Source of the DNA: Rapana venosa
Lineage: Eukaryota; Mollusca; Gastropoda; Neogastropoda; Muricidae
DNA: 64,000 nt
Direction: 5' to 3'
Assembly (NCBI GenBank): GCA_028751875.1
Contig: CM054141.1
Coordinates: 73,304,001 to 73,368,000 of the forward strand
Part shown: positions 1 to 11,170 of the stretch, one piece after another
How positions within the stretch are numbered: the first letter of the stretch is position 1
Layout: each line of letters opens with the position of its first letter
The notes under the pieces: generated by a model
What the model saw: the letters and a program-made list of their open reading frames with translations, nothing else
What the model was told of the DNA's origin: nothing
Databases searched by the model: none
Position numbers and translations under genes: made by a program

Positions 1-171
1 CATGAGGGGATGGAGGTAGCCACACATACTTGTCAGCATACAATCCATTGCTGGTGTCAACAAAGTCCAGCAACATAGCAACCAAATCTGCTTCTGATTA
101 ATTTTACACTGCCAATTGCACAGTCAGTGAGTCAAATTATTATCTTGTATATCTTGTATACAAGTATGCAT

Positions 172-173
<2 letters not shown>

Positions 174-235
<62 letters not shown>

Positions 236-270
236 ACACACTTACACACACACACACACACACACACACA
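174..270. repeat. (CA)n microsatellite
   Basis: Almost pure CA run with two TTACAC interruptions near 235-245. Short frames reading HTHTHT across it are not genes. Confidence 0.97.
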
Positions 271-274
271 AGCA

Positions 275-889
275 CTTGCATTCATGCAGTGTCTACCGCC
301 ATCAAGTACTTACAGTAAAATAAACATCAAAAGGAACTTCAAATGCTGATAATTTTATTGGTGATAAATGGACAACCATCGCCACCTGTCGTATTACAGG
401 AATTACAGGGAGATAACAAAAGCCCAACTATTAACATGCAGTCCAACAAACGGGGTTCAATCAGCACGGCAGGTGGAGCACACAGCACCAACATGTCTGC
501 CATCCTGGCCAAACTCCCTGACAGCCAATCTGTCTCCATAATCCCAGGCATGGAGACCTCCCTTCCCTTCTGTGTGCTCAGCCATTTGGTGTGTGCAGGC
601 TGTAGCCACTGCTGTCGTGGGCTGTGCTGGGGCCTTGTCCAGCCTTGACCTTGGCTCGGTTACCGGCCTTTATCAGCCAGCCTGAGCGGGCAGGACTGCA
701 CTGATGGCAGGGACGGCCTGAACTCAGCTATCGCTAATGGCTGCCAGTCTTCTCACACCGCAGCAAAGCGGAATCCCAAAAGCCATGACAACCAATTACG
801 AACAAACAGGCAAATGAAAACAACTGAAACAATGTTTAAAAAAGTGCCGTGAAGCTGGAACTTTTGAAGAGTTTCTGCAGAGTTAGATC
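275..889. other. Unique sequence, no gene seen
   Basis: Mixed-composition single-copy DNA. Short open frames exist on both strands, but none shows a recognisable domain, a splice-bounded exon or coding-like codon use. Confidence 0.6.
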
Positions 890-946
<57 letters not shown>

Positions 947-954
947 CCTCTCTG
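890..954. repeat. (TC)n microsatellite
   Basis: TC-dinucleotide run ending in TCCCTCCCTC. Confidence 0.95.
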
Positions 955-1620
955 TGGACACACGAGGGTGAGTGTGTTGATTTCATGTTGCGTGTCCCAG
1001 AGTTGATTCCCCTGGCAGTCACTGGGGTTAATCGGTGAACATTTTCATATTCATGAAGCAGGAGGGTGTGAAAGGAGGGGACAGAACTCCTACGTGTCTT
1101 GCATACCAACAGCAACAGTGGCCTTTTGAACAATGGCAAGAGTAAGGCACTGGCTGATCTGCGCTGAAGTTGATCTAGAGAGTCACTAAAATCCTCATTC
1201 CTGATCCCCCAGGTGTCACTGAGATTTGAACCTGTGGCCAGTGATTTCACAGCCATTCCGAAAGACTAGCACAGAATGGCCAGGCTTTTGACACCTCGCC
1301 GCATACTCTATGAGCACATCACCGATATTTTACAGAACTTGTGCAGTTACAGAACTCTCCCACAGGAGATCTTAGGTTTTAGCCATCACTGCATGTGCCC
1401 TTCTCACAAAACACCCCCCCCCCTCCAAGAGCACGTGCAGTGCACAGCCGAATTTTCCCTACTGCTGTGAATGAACACACACATTAGATCATAATAAAGA
1501 CTTAAATGTAAGTAATGATGACAATAATGTAGACGACAATGTCAACACCACCCCCAACAGGAAATGCATTCATCATGTCAGATGGAAAGAGCCCTATCAC
1601 AGAAGCAGACAGGCACACAA
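955..1620. other. Unique sequence, no gene seen
   Basis: No repeat or coding signal recognised, apart from a short C run near 1413-1422. Confidence 0.55.
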
Positions 1621-1664
1621 CAGAGAGAGAGGGGGAGGGAGGGAGGGAGAGAGAGAGAGAGAGA

Positions 1665-1724
1665 CAATGACAATGACAATGACAAATTCTTTTATTTCGA
1701 GGATAATGAATAAGCACTCATGTG
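1665..1724 (-). mobile_element. SINE-A tail fragment
   Basis: On the plus strand this reads CAATGA repeats followed by ATTCTTTTATTTCGAGGATA and AAGCACTCATGTG. The same block occurs near 12294 and, inverted, near 35227 and 38370, so it is the 3' end of a dispersed element whose sense strand ends in (TTGTCA)n. Only about 60 bp remain, and both sides abut GA microsatellite. Confidence 0.8.
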
Positions 1725-1767
1725 AGAGAGCGAGGGAGGGAGAGAGGGAGATAGATAGATAGAGAGA

Positions 1768-1854
<87 letters not shown>

Positions 1855-1856
1855 GA
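1725..1856. repeat. (GA)n microsatellite
   Basis: GA run with a short GATA block near 1750-1760. It lies directly against the SINE-A fragment. Confidence 0.95.
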
Positions 1857-1942
1857 AGGGGGCTGATAAGCTGCAGGGACAATGTTCATCATAACGTGTG
1901 TCACTGATATAATTTTTATTTTATTTTATCGTCACTGACAAC

Positions 1943-2135
1943 GGAAAATAGCAGCAGAGCTGACATCCCACACCACCCCACTGCTGCTGCTGCTGCTGCA
2001 GGGCTGAAGGACCACTGGTGCCGCCACACTGCAGCACAGGGAGGGAGGGGTCAGCCAGGAGGGAGGGGTCAGCCAGGAGGGAGGTACACTCATGACATCA
2101 GTCCCCAGAGGTGGCGGCCAGTCACTTGTGGCCAG
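1943..2135. repeat. Dispersed GCTG-rich repeat, copy 1
   Basis: Contains (GCT)n, then AGGGCTGAAGGAC, ACTGGTGCCGCCACACTGCA and GCACAGGG. A clearly related segment lies at 7029-7213 in the same orientation. Copy 1 also has a 19-bp direct duplication (CAGCCAGGAGGGAGG type, 2050-2085). Its class is unknown; it could be a SINE piece or an old segmental duplication. Confidence 0.7.
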
Positions 2136-2140
2136 CACAG

Positions 2141-2545
2141 CTGTTCTGTGCCGTACAACACCTGGTTCTGGCTGCGGAACTGGAGATTATCTACGTAACT
2201 TTTTCTTTATTTTGTATTTTCCTTAAAATATTTATGTGTGTGAACTAGCACTCTTATAATACCCCGATATTGCTTTTCAGCAATGGGGTTGTTTTTTTTG
2301 CTTCAATAATAAAGCAGTGTTGGACTGGGTTCAACCAGAGTTGACGGTTGTTTATGTCTAGATAATATAGCCAGAAACATCACTTGGCCTGGCTACAGGT
2401 TATGGTGGTGTACATATAATTGTCAAACAGTTACCGAATACATTTGAATAGATGAATAAATAAACAAATAACTAAATGACAAGTAAGCTAGCGAATTAAT
2501 CATACGTAAGGAAAGCCAAAAAATGAGCTTATTTATTTCTATATT
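2141..2545. other. AT-rich unique sequence
   Basis: About 400 bp of AT-rich DNA without recognisable gene or repeat, apart from short poly-T and AAATA-type runs. Confidence 0.5.
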
Positions 2546-2770
2546 TATTGATTTTATTCTTTGATTTCGAGGATAATGGAATAGGCACTCATGTGCTTTT
2601 TTACATTCAGTTCCCGTGTGCATGCAACTTGTAAATGTTGTCATCCGTTCCCACCCCACACAATGGCCTACTCTACCCAAAAATGGAACGGGTTTTAACT
2701 TGTGCGCAAGATGTTTTGCCGTTAGTTCGCACACAGGACCTCGGTTTATAGTGTCACCCGAAGGACTTTT
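2546..2770 (-). mobile_element. SINE-A copy, lacking a visible tRNA head
   Basis: On the plus strand it runs from the tail (TTTCGAGGATAATGGAATAG) through CATCCAG/CCCGTGTG-like and GCCTACTCT blocks to the core GGACCTCGGTTTATAGTGTC and CGAAGGACT. The same order of blocks is present at 6301-6492 and, inverted, at 38183-38405. Homology stops just after the core, and no A/B-box head is visible. Confidence 0.82.
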
Positions 2771-3243
2771 CTTATTGAGCTTATTGATTAACGTGTCAAT
2801 AAACACATAATAACAATGAACGTGAACTGAATAGCCCCATGGTCAGAGGGTTAGGCTGTCCTGATGAGGACACCATCCTCAGGTCGGGGAGCTGACTCTC
2901 CTCTGTGGTGTCCACTCAAAGTATTTGTCCAGGCAGTGAAGGCGTGATCCCACTCCATCCCTTACAAGTCCTGTGGAGGACACTAGAAACCCACGTCCCG
3001 TGTGTGGGCACACACAGAATGTCTTCGACACTCATGAACCCCCCCCCCCAACTTTATAGAAGAGTAGGCCAGGCATGGCTGACGGTGTGGATGACAGCCA
3101 TGTTCAGCATGCAGTCTGCAGGCAGGCAGGGAGGGGTCACTGCTGGACATGAGCACACACTGACACACTGGCCACACACTACCAGCTGACAGAAACACAC
3201 ACTGAGAAACTCACAGGTGGACAGATGGACAGAAACAAGACAA
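2771..3243. other. Unique sequence, no gene seen
   Basis: A stretch near 2830-2890 is faintly tRNA-like but too degraded to call. Nothing else is recognised. Confidence 0.45.
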
Positions 3244-3271
3244 TTCTGAAATCAAAACAAATCTGAAAGAA

Positions 3272-4705
3272 ATGACAATAAAATCATGTGGTCTCGATCC
3301 TATACCTGCTTCTCTTCTCACTCAGTGCATTCCACAGCTCATACCAACTATCACGAAAATAGTAAACTCATCTCTTCTCTCAGGAATTTTTCAATCAGCT
3401 CTCAAAACTGCTATGGTTACACCTCTACTCAAAAACAACGACCTCGACCCTAACACTCTGAAGAATTACAGACCTGTTTCTAACCTACCTTTTATCTCTA
3501 AAGTCCTTGAAAAAGTTGTTCTGAAACAACTCAACAGCCATCTTAATTCCAACAATCTCCTTCCCCCTTTTCAGTCTGCATATCGTGCCAACCTCAGCAC
3601 CAAAACCACCCTAGTCCACACCTTAAACACACTTCTGCGTGCTTCTGACTCAGGAAAAATCTCCCTTCTCACTCTCCTCGACTTATCTGCAGCCTTCGAC
3701 ACTATAGACCACTCAATTCTTCTCTACCGTCTCCAAAACACATTTGGTATTAAAGACACAGCCCTCACCTGGTTCAGTTCATACCTTACAGACCGATTCC
3801 ACACAGTTACAGTAAATAAGATTCAATCAACACCTGCCAAACTGGAATGTGGAGTCCCACAGGGGTAAGTTCTCGGCCTTGTTCTTTTCACTCTCTACAC
3901 TGTCCCACTTTCACATGTAATAAACCGTCATCAAATCAGCCATCATCTTTATGCAGACGACTCTCAGATTCTTAGTAGTGAAACTCCCGAAAATCTGCCT
4001 TCTCTCTTGACAAATATGTCCTACTGCCTTCAAGATATCCAAAACTGGATGGTAGAGAACAAATTACAGCTAAATGCAGATAAAACCGAAGCCATGCTTA
4101 TAGGGACCAAACACAAAGTCTCTTCCATCACAACAGCTTCAATAGAATTCGGCAATACGTCTGTCCCTCTATCAACTGTAGTGAAAAATCTAGCGGTAGT
4201 TATCGACAACACACTCTCCATGCAAAAATTAATCACCCAAACCTGCCAGTTGTGCTACTATCAATTACGGCGCATAAGTGCAGTTCGAAAGTACATGTCC
4301 ACTGATGCAACATCCAAACTAGTCACGTCTCTTATTCTCTCACGCCTGGACTATTGCAATTCTCTTCTGGCTGGTCTGCCAGCATCATCTATCCACCCTT
4401 TTCAACGTATACAAAACTCTGCAGCTCGACTAGTCCTCAGAAAGAAAAAATCTGAGCACATTATTCCTCTCTTGTGATCTCTCCACTGGTTGCCTGTGCC
4501 ACAGAGAATAAACTATAAGATCTGTACCCTCTGTTACAAATGTCTCCACAAAAACAGCACCTTCCTACCTCTGTGAATGTCTTTACCTGTACACTCCTTC
4601 TCGTTCCCTCTGCTCTGCTGCAGATACCGTGTGCTTAAGAATACCTAGATTCAACCAGTCCCCTGTTGGCCGTCGCTCTTTCTCTGTTTCTGGTCCATTG
4701 ATCTG
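3272..4705 (+). pseudogene. LINE reverse transcriptase, broken (copy 1)
   Basis: This encodes most of a non-LTR RT, which would copy element RNA at a nicked chromosomal target. Visible motifs in order: KNYRPVSNLPFISKVLEK, FQSAYRAN, LLDLSAAFDTIDHSILL, ECGVPQG, the catalytic YADD box at 3950-3961, and the C-terminal LSRLDYCNSLLAGLP and IQNSAARLVLRKKK. It cannot work. A TAA at 3866-3868 replaces the serine codon that follows the GVPQG-type motif in copy 2. A TGA at 4475-4477 looks like CpG decay of the CGA seen in copy 2. An extra A near 4548-4554 shifts the frame, and a CT microsatellite interrupts the C-terminal coding region at 4711-4822. Frames between these lesions are otherwise open, so the element is fairly young. 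Confidence 0.9.
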
Positions 4706-4710
4706 GAATG

Positions 4711-4743
4711 ACCTCTCTCTCTCTTCTCCTCTCTCTCTCTCTC

Positions 4744-4822
<79 letters not shown>
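4711..4822. repeat. (CT)n expansion inside the LINE coding region
   Basis: A CT run of about 110 bp sits between GGAATGACCTCTC and TCCGCCAAAAGCC. Copy 3 has the same flanks around a run of only about 20 bp (62030-62050), and copy 2 has a non-repetitive version near 40315. Confidence 0.93.
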
Positions 4823-4977
4823 CGCCAAAAGCCTACTTATGATGCTTTTAAATCCAGCCTAAAGACATTTATTTCAAACCTAAGATTCTCCCCTCTTGTT
4901 TCATCTCATTTCTGTCCCTGCTCTCAACAACAACTCCCCCCCACCCCCACCCCATTACCCTGCCGGAGTGTACAACC

Positions 4978-4978
<1 letters not shown>

Positions 4979-5012
<34 letters not shown>

Positions 5013-5200
5013 GGCGCGCGCGCGTGTGTGTTTACATTTGAATTTGTAAAAACTATTAATTGTGCGCGTGTGTGTGTTTACATTTGAATTTGTAATAACT
5101 ATTAATTGTGCGCGTGTGTGTTTACATTTGAATTGTAAAAAACTATTAATTGTGCGCGTGTGTGTGTTTACAAGTGAATTTGTAAAAATCTATTAATTTC
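4979..5200. repeat. (TG)n and 44-46-bp tandem repeat in the LINE 3' UTR
   Basis: A TG run is followed by an alternating GCGCGC stretch and then about four tandem units containing GTGTTTACATTTGAATTTGT and ACTATTAAT. Unit starts at 5061, 5107 and 5151 give 46- and 44-bp spacing. Copies 2 and 3 have only a single related unit (near 40530 and 62335), so the amplification is specific to this copy. Confidence 0.85.
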
Positions 5201-5310
5201 AACTGGCTGCATGTGAAAGACTATGATGAATGAAAGCGCTTTGATTTGTTTTTTGCAAGATATAGCGCTGTATAAATTCCATGTATTATTATAATAATTA
5301 TAATTATTAA

Positions 5311-6117
5311 ACAGACTGCAAAACTAAGAGACGGAGAGATGGACGGAAAGAGACTGCCAAACTAAGAGAGGGAGAGATGGACGGAAAGAGACTGCCAAAC
5401 TGAGAGAGGGAGAGATGGAAAGAGACTGCCAAACTAAGAGAGGGAGAGATGGACGGAAAGAGACTGCCAAAACTGAGAGACGAAGAGACGGACGGAAAGA
5501 GACTGCCAAACTGAGACAGGGAGAGATGGACGGAAAGAGACTGCCACACTGAGACAGGGAGAGATGGACGGAAAGAAACTGCCAAACTGAGAGACGAAGA
5601 GACGGACGGAAAGAGACTGCCACACTGAGACAGGGAGAGTGACGAAAGAGACTGCCAACTAAGAGAGGGAGATGGACGGAAAGAGACTGCCAAAAAACTG
5701 AGAGACGAAGAACGGACGGAAAGAGACTGCCAAACTGAGACAGGGAGAGATGGACGGAAAGAGACTGCCACACTGAGACAGGGAGAGATGGACGGAAAGA
5801 GACTGCCAAACTGAGAGACGGAGAGATGGACGGAAAGAGACTGCCAGACTGAGACAGGGAGAGATGGACGGAAAGAGACTGCCAAACTGAGAGACGGAGA
5901 GATGGACGGAAAGAGACTGCCGAACTGAGAGACGGAGAGATGGACGGAAAGAGACTACCACACTGAGACAGGGAGAGATGGACGGAAAGAGACTGCCAAA
6001 CTGAGAGACGGAGAGATGGACGGAAAGAGACTGCCACACTGAGACAGGGAGAGATGGACGGAAAGAGACTGCCAAACTGAGAGACAGGGAGAGATGGACG
6101 GAAAGAGACTGCCACAC
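5311..6117. repeat. 38-bp satellite, about 21 copies
   Basis: Tandem unit with GAGATGGACGGAAAGAGACT followed by GCCAAACTGAGAGACGGA or GCCACACTGAGACAGGGA. Two unit types alternate irregularly and some units carry small deletions. It starts directly at the LINE copy 1 tail. Serine/phenylalanine-rich frames on the minus strand reflect the repeat and are not genes. Confidence 0.95.
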
Positions 6118-6300
6118 TAGCAGCTGACCACCCACCAGGGCCAGTGTTCAGATAGCACACAGGGGGACCTCCTGAGTGTAGGCGCCAGTCTCTCTACCGC
6201 TGAAATAGGTGTAATGCTGACAGGTGACAGTACAACTTAGAGGAGAGGCGTTTTTTTCTGCTGAGTCTGACACATTAAAAAAACATTATTTCATTTTATG

Positions 6301-6492
6301 TTTTTATATCGAGGATAATGGAATAAGCACTTATGTGCTATTTTTTTACATCCAGTCCCCGTGTGTATGCTGTTTTGTAAATTCTGTTATCTGTTCCCAC
6401 CGGCACACAATGGCCTACTCTTACGAAAAGCGGAACAGAATTTAACGTGTGCGCAAGATGTTCTGCGTGCGTTCGAACACGGGACCTCGGGC
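6301..6492 (-). mobile_element. SINE-A copy
   Basis: Plus-strand order: TATCGAGGATAATGGAATAA, CATCCAGTCCCCGTGTG, CACACAATGGCCTACTCTTA, GTGCGCAAGATGTTCTGCGT, ACACGGGACCTCGG. The element ends inside the shared core and runs straight into (GA)n. Confidence 0.85.
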
Positions 6493-6501
6493 CACAGAGC
6501 G

Positions 6502-6569
<68 letters not shown>

Positions 6570-6591
6570 GATGAGAGAGAGAGAGAGAGAG
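6493..6591. repeat. (GA)n microsatellite
   Basis: GA run joined directly to the truncated SINE-A core. Confidence 0.95.
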
Positions 6592-6780
6592 TTCAGACTT
6601 CAGACTTTTACGTACATCGGCCTCAGGCCACAATACAAAAGAATGGTGGGCATATAGAGTGGCATTTGATTGATATAAGTGTTACAACATATCGCTATCA
6701 ACGTATATACACATGAAATAATGTATCAACGATAACAAAATAAGAACAAAAAATCAGCCATATCTTTAATATTCGTCACG

Positions 6781-6841
6781 AAAAAGAGAGAGAGAGAGAG
6801 CGAGAGAGAGAGAGAGAAGGGGAGGAGAGAGAGAGAGAGGA

Positions 6842-6886
<45 letters not shown>

Positions 6887-6902
6887 GAGAGAGAGAGAGC
6901 TA
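6781..6902. repeat. (GA)n microsatellite
   Basis: GA-rich run with a few AGGAG interruptions. Confidence 0.95.
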
Positions 6903-7028
6903 GCGACAAGTAGACAAATATGACCACAGCTACAAGCAAGGGAGGAGAGGACACAGAAACAAGCTCTAAGAGATGCAATATTCAGCCGCATAATTATTTT
7001 CACCGATAACAACCACACGAACAAGAGC

Positions 7029-7213
7029 GGAATCTAGCGGCAGAGCTGGCATCCCACACCAGCCCCCACCCCACCCCACCCCACCCCACTGCTGCTGCTG
7101 CTGCTGCAGGGCTGAAGGACGACTGGTGCCGCCACACTGCAGCACAGGGGGGGGGGGGGGGGGGCAGTCGCCAGGAGGGAAGTATGTGATGACGTCACCC
7201 AGTCCACCACAGG
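7029..7213. repeat. Dispersed GCTG-rich repeat, copy 2
   Basis: Same block order as 1943-2135: AGCGGCAGAGCTGGCATCCC, a C/A-rich stretch, (GCT)n, AGGGCTGAAGGAC, GGTGCCGCCACACTGCAGCA, a poly-G run (7148-7164), CCAGGAGGGAAGT and ATGACGTCACC. An older annotation might call this a gene fragment, but nothing coding is recognisable. Confidence 0.7.
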
Positions 7214-7463
7214 CCTGCCATGAAAACAGCCCTTATTAGGGGAAAGGGAGTCCCTAATTGACGTCATTACCCTGATTTGACTGCTGGCTGTGACACATCA
7301 CGTCAGGTCATGGTGTGGGCCCAACATGTCATCCCAACACCACAGTTTGCTGTTCAAGGCTAATCAGCACAATTGACCGCCTTCGAAATAGTATTCACCA
7401 TTATCGGGTCATCTGTTTTCTGCCCCCACCCCCCCTCCTCTCTTTGACCTTTTCGGGAAGGAG

Positions 7464-7467
7464 AGGG

Positions 7468-7498
<31 letters not shown>

Positions 7499-7545
7499 AG
7501 AGAGGAGAGAGAGGGGAGAGAGAGAGAAGGGGGAGAGAGAGGGGA
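7464..7545. repeat. (GA)n microsatellite
   Basis: GA-rich run with G-rich interruptions. Confidence 0.92.
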
Positions 7546-7650
7546 GTTAGTTGTTTGCTAAGGCAGTTGACTTTTCAAAAGTGAAATCTAGAGGTTTGAT
7601 GCGATATTCCACGTGTGCATGTTACATACCACTTCACCCCCAAGCAGGAA

Positions 7651-7660
7651 ACAGCAGTAT

Positions 7661-7711
<51 letters not shown>

Positions 7712-7783
7712 CACTATCATCATCAGCAGCAGCAGTAGCAGTATCAGCAGCAGCATTATCTGCAGCAGCAGCAGTAGCACATG
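7651..7783. repeat. (AGC)n trinucleotide repeat
   Basis: AGC/CAG run of about 60 bp followed by degenerate AGCAGT and ATCATC units. All frames on both strands are open, giving serine-, alanine- or leucine-rich artefact peptides. No flanking coding sequence suggests a polyglutamine gene. Confidence 0.93.
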
Positions 7784-8111
7784 TAAAAAAGGTATGTGTG
7801 GAGGTGAGCTGTTTCCCTCTCCCAGAGTAGAAGGTTGACACACTTCACTAGTAGGTTGCTCCTTCTCTGGCCTTCCTTCTCCTCTGAAGATGCTCTGCTG
7901 TCATCCCAACAGATTGCACAGATCGTCTTTCATCATGTCTTCTTCTCTGCAGGTAAACATGCTTTTGCAGAACAAACCACACCCTGTTCTGAAAACCAAC
8001 CCCACCCCTCATCCCCCATCCCTGAGAAGAAAAGAAAACGAAATACAGCAAGATACTTCAAACTTTAGGCAACAAAAGTTGATAACGTAGCATCACTCAT
8101 CACTTCATCAC

Positions 8112-10060
8112 TCATCCCTTGGTCGGGGCGACCGTTGGGGTACCCGCACGGACGCTGCAAGTGGACCGCCAAATGGTTCTGTTCTGGGCTGCTTTCAGGT
8201 TTGGTACAGTGAGGCCGGTCCACTCCTTGATGTTGGATATCCAGCTTTTGCGTGGTCGTCCCTGCCTCCCTGCTCCTTCCACCATTCCCTGCAGGACTGT
8301 CTTGACAGGCTTTATGCCTTGTTGTGGGGCCAAACCTTTTCAGTTTCCTCCGTTTGACTGTATCTAGCAATGGTTCTTCTTTGCCAGCCAGTGTCTCGAT
8401 CTGCTGCCAGACGTAGTCGTTGGTTTTGCGGTCTCTGTGGGTGATGTTCACGATCCGCCTGAGGCACTTAAATCTCAAAGGCTTGAAATCAAACTTTCTA
8501 AATCGGCAGTGAGTGTCCATGCTTCACAGCTGTACAAGGCAATGGATGTGACGATGCCTTGTAAGCTGACCTTAGTGTGGGTTCGATGTTGTGGTTTCTC
8601 CACACTTTCGCCAGCTTAGTCATGGAGGAGAGTGCCACAGCAAGTTTGATCTTTACCTCTTGTGTGCTCGTACCTTCTTTGGTGATGACTGCTCCAAGGT
8701 ACTTGAAAGTTTCCACCTCCTCTAGTGTCTCGCCACTCATCTTGATGCTGGTGGGAGTGGTCGGTGTGCTAGGATCTTGCTCTTTTCCGTGCTGATCTCC
8801 ATACCGTGGGCATTGGCTGATGTTTCCACTCTGGTGGTGAGATCCTGGAGTTCTTCACTGCGGCCCATGAGATCAATATCGTCTGCGAATCGAAGATTGC
8901 AGACTGGCCTTCCTCCTATTGTGATTGTGGTCTTGAAGTCAAGGAGGGCCTCCTGCATGATGTTCCCCCAGGAACACGTTGAAAAGAACGGGGGATAGCG
9001 GGCAGCCTTGTCGAACTCCAACTGAGGTCCAGAAGAACTCCCCGTTTCTCCACCCATGAGGACTGCGCTGTGGGAGCTGTCATACAGCGCCGGGATGACT
9101 GAATCGGGTCCTCGTCGAAGTTATAGTCTCTCATGCCCTTGCCACAGAGCTTCTTGCCCACACTCGGTCGAAGGCCTTCTGAAGTCAATGAAGTTGTTGT
9201 AGAGCTGTAGTTGATGTTGGAAGGTGCTTCTCTATAAGCATTCTGATTTTGAAGATCGCTCGACAGTCTTCGCCCTGGTCTGAATCCTGCCTGTTCTTCT
9301 GATAGGATTTCTTCTGCTTGTGGTTTTAGTCTGTTCAAGGCAATGCATAGCATAACTTTGCTTGGATGGCTATCAGACTGATTGTTCTGTATTTTGGCAC
9401 TTCTTCAGGTCTCCCTTCTTTGTAAGTGGAACTATGATGGATTGGATCCACTGTTCAGGCCACTCTTTGCTGGTCCAAAAGCGTTGGCAGATGATTGTTG
9501 TGCCTTGATCATCTCTTGGCCCCCCGTACTTGATAAACCAGCCGGATGTTGTCAATCCCTGGTGATTTCCCTCCTTTCAAGGATCTTACTGCTTTTCTAC
9601 CTCTTCCTCCAGCACCTGTGTGCTTTCAGGATCTGATGGTCTGGGATATTGCTCGTGAAGTTTGTTCGGATCAGCCTTCAGCTTGTAGTTGTACAGGTCG
9701 CTGCAATATTCTGTCCATCTCTTCATGATAGTGGCGCTCTCTTTAGGACGACCCCTCTTTGTCTTCAATAACGGAGGTCTTTGGCTGCGGGGACTTGGTT
9801 AGAAACCTTGATGGTCTGGTACGCCTCCTTGCTGTCTCCTTTCGCCATTGCCTTCTCAACCCTTTGGGGCATTGTTTTGACATCCATTTCCCCCTTTGGC
9901 CCAGTCATCTTCTTCTTGATTGACCTGTTGACTGTTCTATACTCTCGGCCATTTCTGGGTGTTTTGTTCTTCTCTGGCTTTAGCTCCCTACGTTGATTGC
10001 ACAGGTCCAGGATATCGTTGGTAACCCACGGTTGGGTTTTTTTTCCTTTTTTTCCCAAGG
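8112..10060 (-). pseudogene. RTE reverse transcriptase and C-terminus, frameshifted
   Basis: Minus-strand motifs in order: QPWVTNDILDLCNQRREL (near 10030), IVPLTKKGDL (9406-9435), QAGFRPGR (9270-9293), the segment IMQEALLDF (near 8935), the catalytic box FADD (8878-8889) within RFADDIDLM, GMEISTEKSK (near 8790), KYLGAVITKEG (8674-8704) and, at the end, VKRRKLKRFG, PRKSWISNIKEWTGL and APTKG with a stop. These are the expected RT palm and thumb motifs of RTE elements. At least five frame changes are needed to connect them, so the copy is dead. Confidence 0.85.
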
Positions 10061-10249
10061 ATCTCCAGCGCTGTCTCCTGAATGGTCTTGCTGAAGGTTC
10101 TCAGTGAGGTTGTTGATGTCGTCTGGAGGAAATCAATGCTGCAAATCGCCCCCTATCCAGCTTAAAGATTTCAGCGACTTCGAGGTCCTTCAGCTTCTCC
10201 ATGTTGAACCGCCCAAAAGGGGATTTCTCTTCTGGTTCTGGTCTTCAGC

Positions 10250-11170
10250 TTGATCTGTAAAGGGGCATGAGTACCAGTGTGGTCACTGCCGATATCAGCG
10301 CCAGGTTAAGTTCTTGTCTGGGGTTTTTTGATGCTTGACTTTAAATCGTTTAGGGCCAAGATTGTAATCAATCTGTTGTGTATCTTTTCCCTTTGGTGAG
10401 TGCCACGTCGTTCTTCTTTATGTCTTTGGGGGGAATATGGTGTTGGTGACAGTAAGATTGTGGGTGCTTGCGAATCCAAAAGTCTGAGACCTCTATCGTT
10501 GGTTTCGTCCACGCCAAAACGGCCTATTGTCCCAGGGCCATTTGGGCATAGGCGTCAGGTCCCATCTTGGCATTCCAGTCACCCTGAATCACGAGAAAGT
10601 CCTTCTTTTGGGGTTGATTTGATGACGCTCTCCAAATCCTCGTAGAAACGCTCGATTGCTTCATCATCGTAGTCTGATGTTGGTGCATAGACTTTAAAAG
10701 ATGGTCATGTTTTTGTGGTTTTGCTGCGACACGCATGGAGATCAGTCTGCTTGAGATTGGGGTACAGCTGGGGACACTGTTAGTCCTCTTCTTGTTGACA
10801 AGAATCCTACTCCATGTTTGGTGTCGAGTCGTCGCCACTATACCATAGTTTGTGATCTTCTACTGTAGTTGTTTCGCGGAATCCGACCCAACGGACTTCG
10901 CCAGTCCAAGTATGTCCAATTCGTATCTTCGTAATTCAGGGTTTTGTTCTTGGAGTTTCCCGCAAAGCGTGCAAGGTACGGATGTTCCATGTACCAATGA
11001 TGGTCCTCTCAGCCTGGAGTTGATCGCTGTTGTTTGCGTCCCAGTCGCATATTTTCTACCTCCATCCTGGAACGTTCCAATGGAAGGCGCGGTTGTTGGT
11101 ATTCCGGGCCTCAACCGATCCGGCATGTTGTCTTTTCTTGCAGTACTGTCCATGTTGGCATTTCTGTGGG
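10250..11170 (-). pseudogene. RTE endonuclease region, frameshifted
   Basis: An apurinic/apyrimidinic-type endonuclease of this kind would nick target DNA for retrotransposition. Visible pieces in order on the minus strand: CGKLQEQNPELRRYELDILG (about 10930-11000), ILVNKKRTNSVPSCTPISSR (about 10740-10800), the catalytic-type segment QGDWNAK at 10566-10586, and ETNDRGLRLLDS at about 10476-10510. These lie in different frames, so at least three frameshifts separate them. The segment is recognisable as the endonuclease of RTE/BovB-type elements, often annotated in hosts as craniofacial-development-protein-like. Confidence 0.8.

Larger units (their letters stand above)
3244..5310 (+). mobile_element. 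CR1/L2-like LINE, copy 1, 5'-truncated
   Basis: Recognisable LINE sequence begins near 3244, where the frame reads SEIKTNLKEMTIKSC, matching the linker before the RT in copy 2 (38755 onwards). It runs through the RT and C-terminal region to a 3' UTR with a TG run, an AGCGCTGTATAAATTCCAT block and an ATT-rich tail near 5279-5310. Copies 2 (38580-40745) and 3 (61501-62490) carry the same blocks in the same order. The endonuclease and any ORF1 are missing, as expected from 5' truncation during target-primed reverse transcription. The clade (CR1/L2/Jockey group) is inferred from the RT motifs. Confidence 0.92.

Noticed and set aside
753..1256. Minus-strand open frame of 167 codons
   Set aside because: Its second half is the GA/CT microsatellite and the first half has no recognisable motif.
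2855..2900. Hammerhead-ribozyme-like CTGATGAG
   Set aside because: No GAAA and no matching stems at the right distance; the core alone occurs by chance.
7575..7841. Possible polyglutamine, polyserine or polyalanine gene
   Set aside because: The AGC run is open in every frame, but the flanks show no coding signal.
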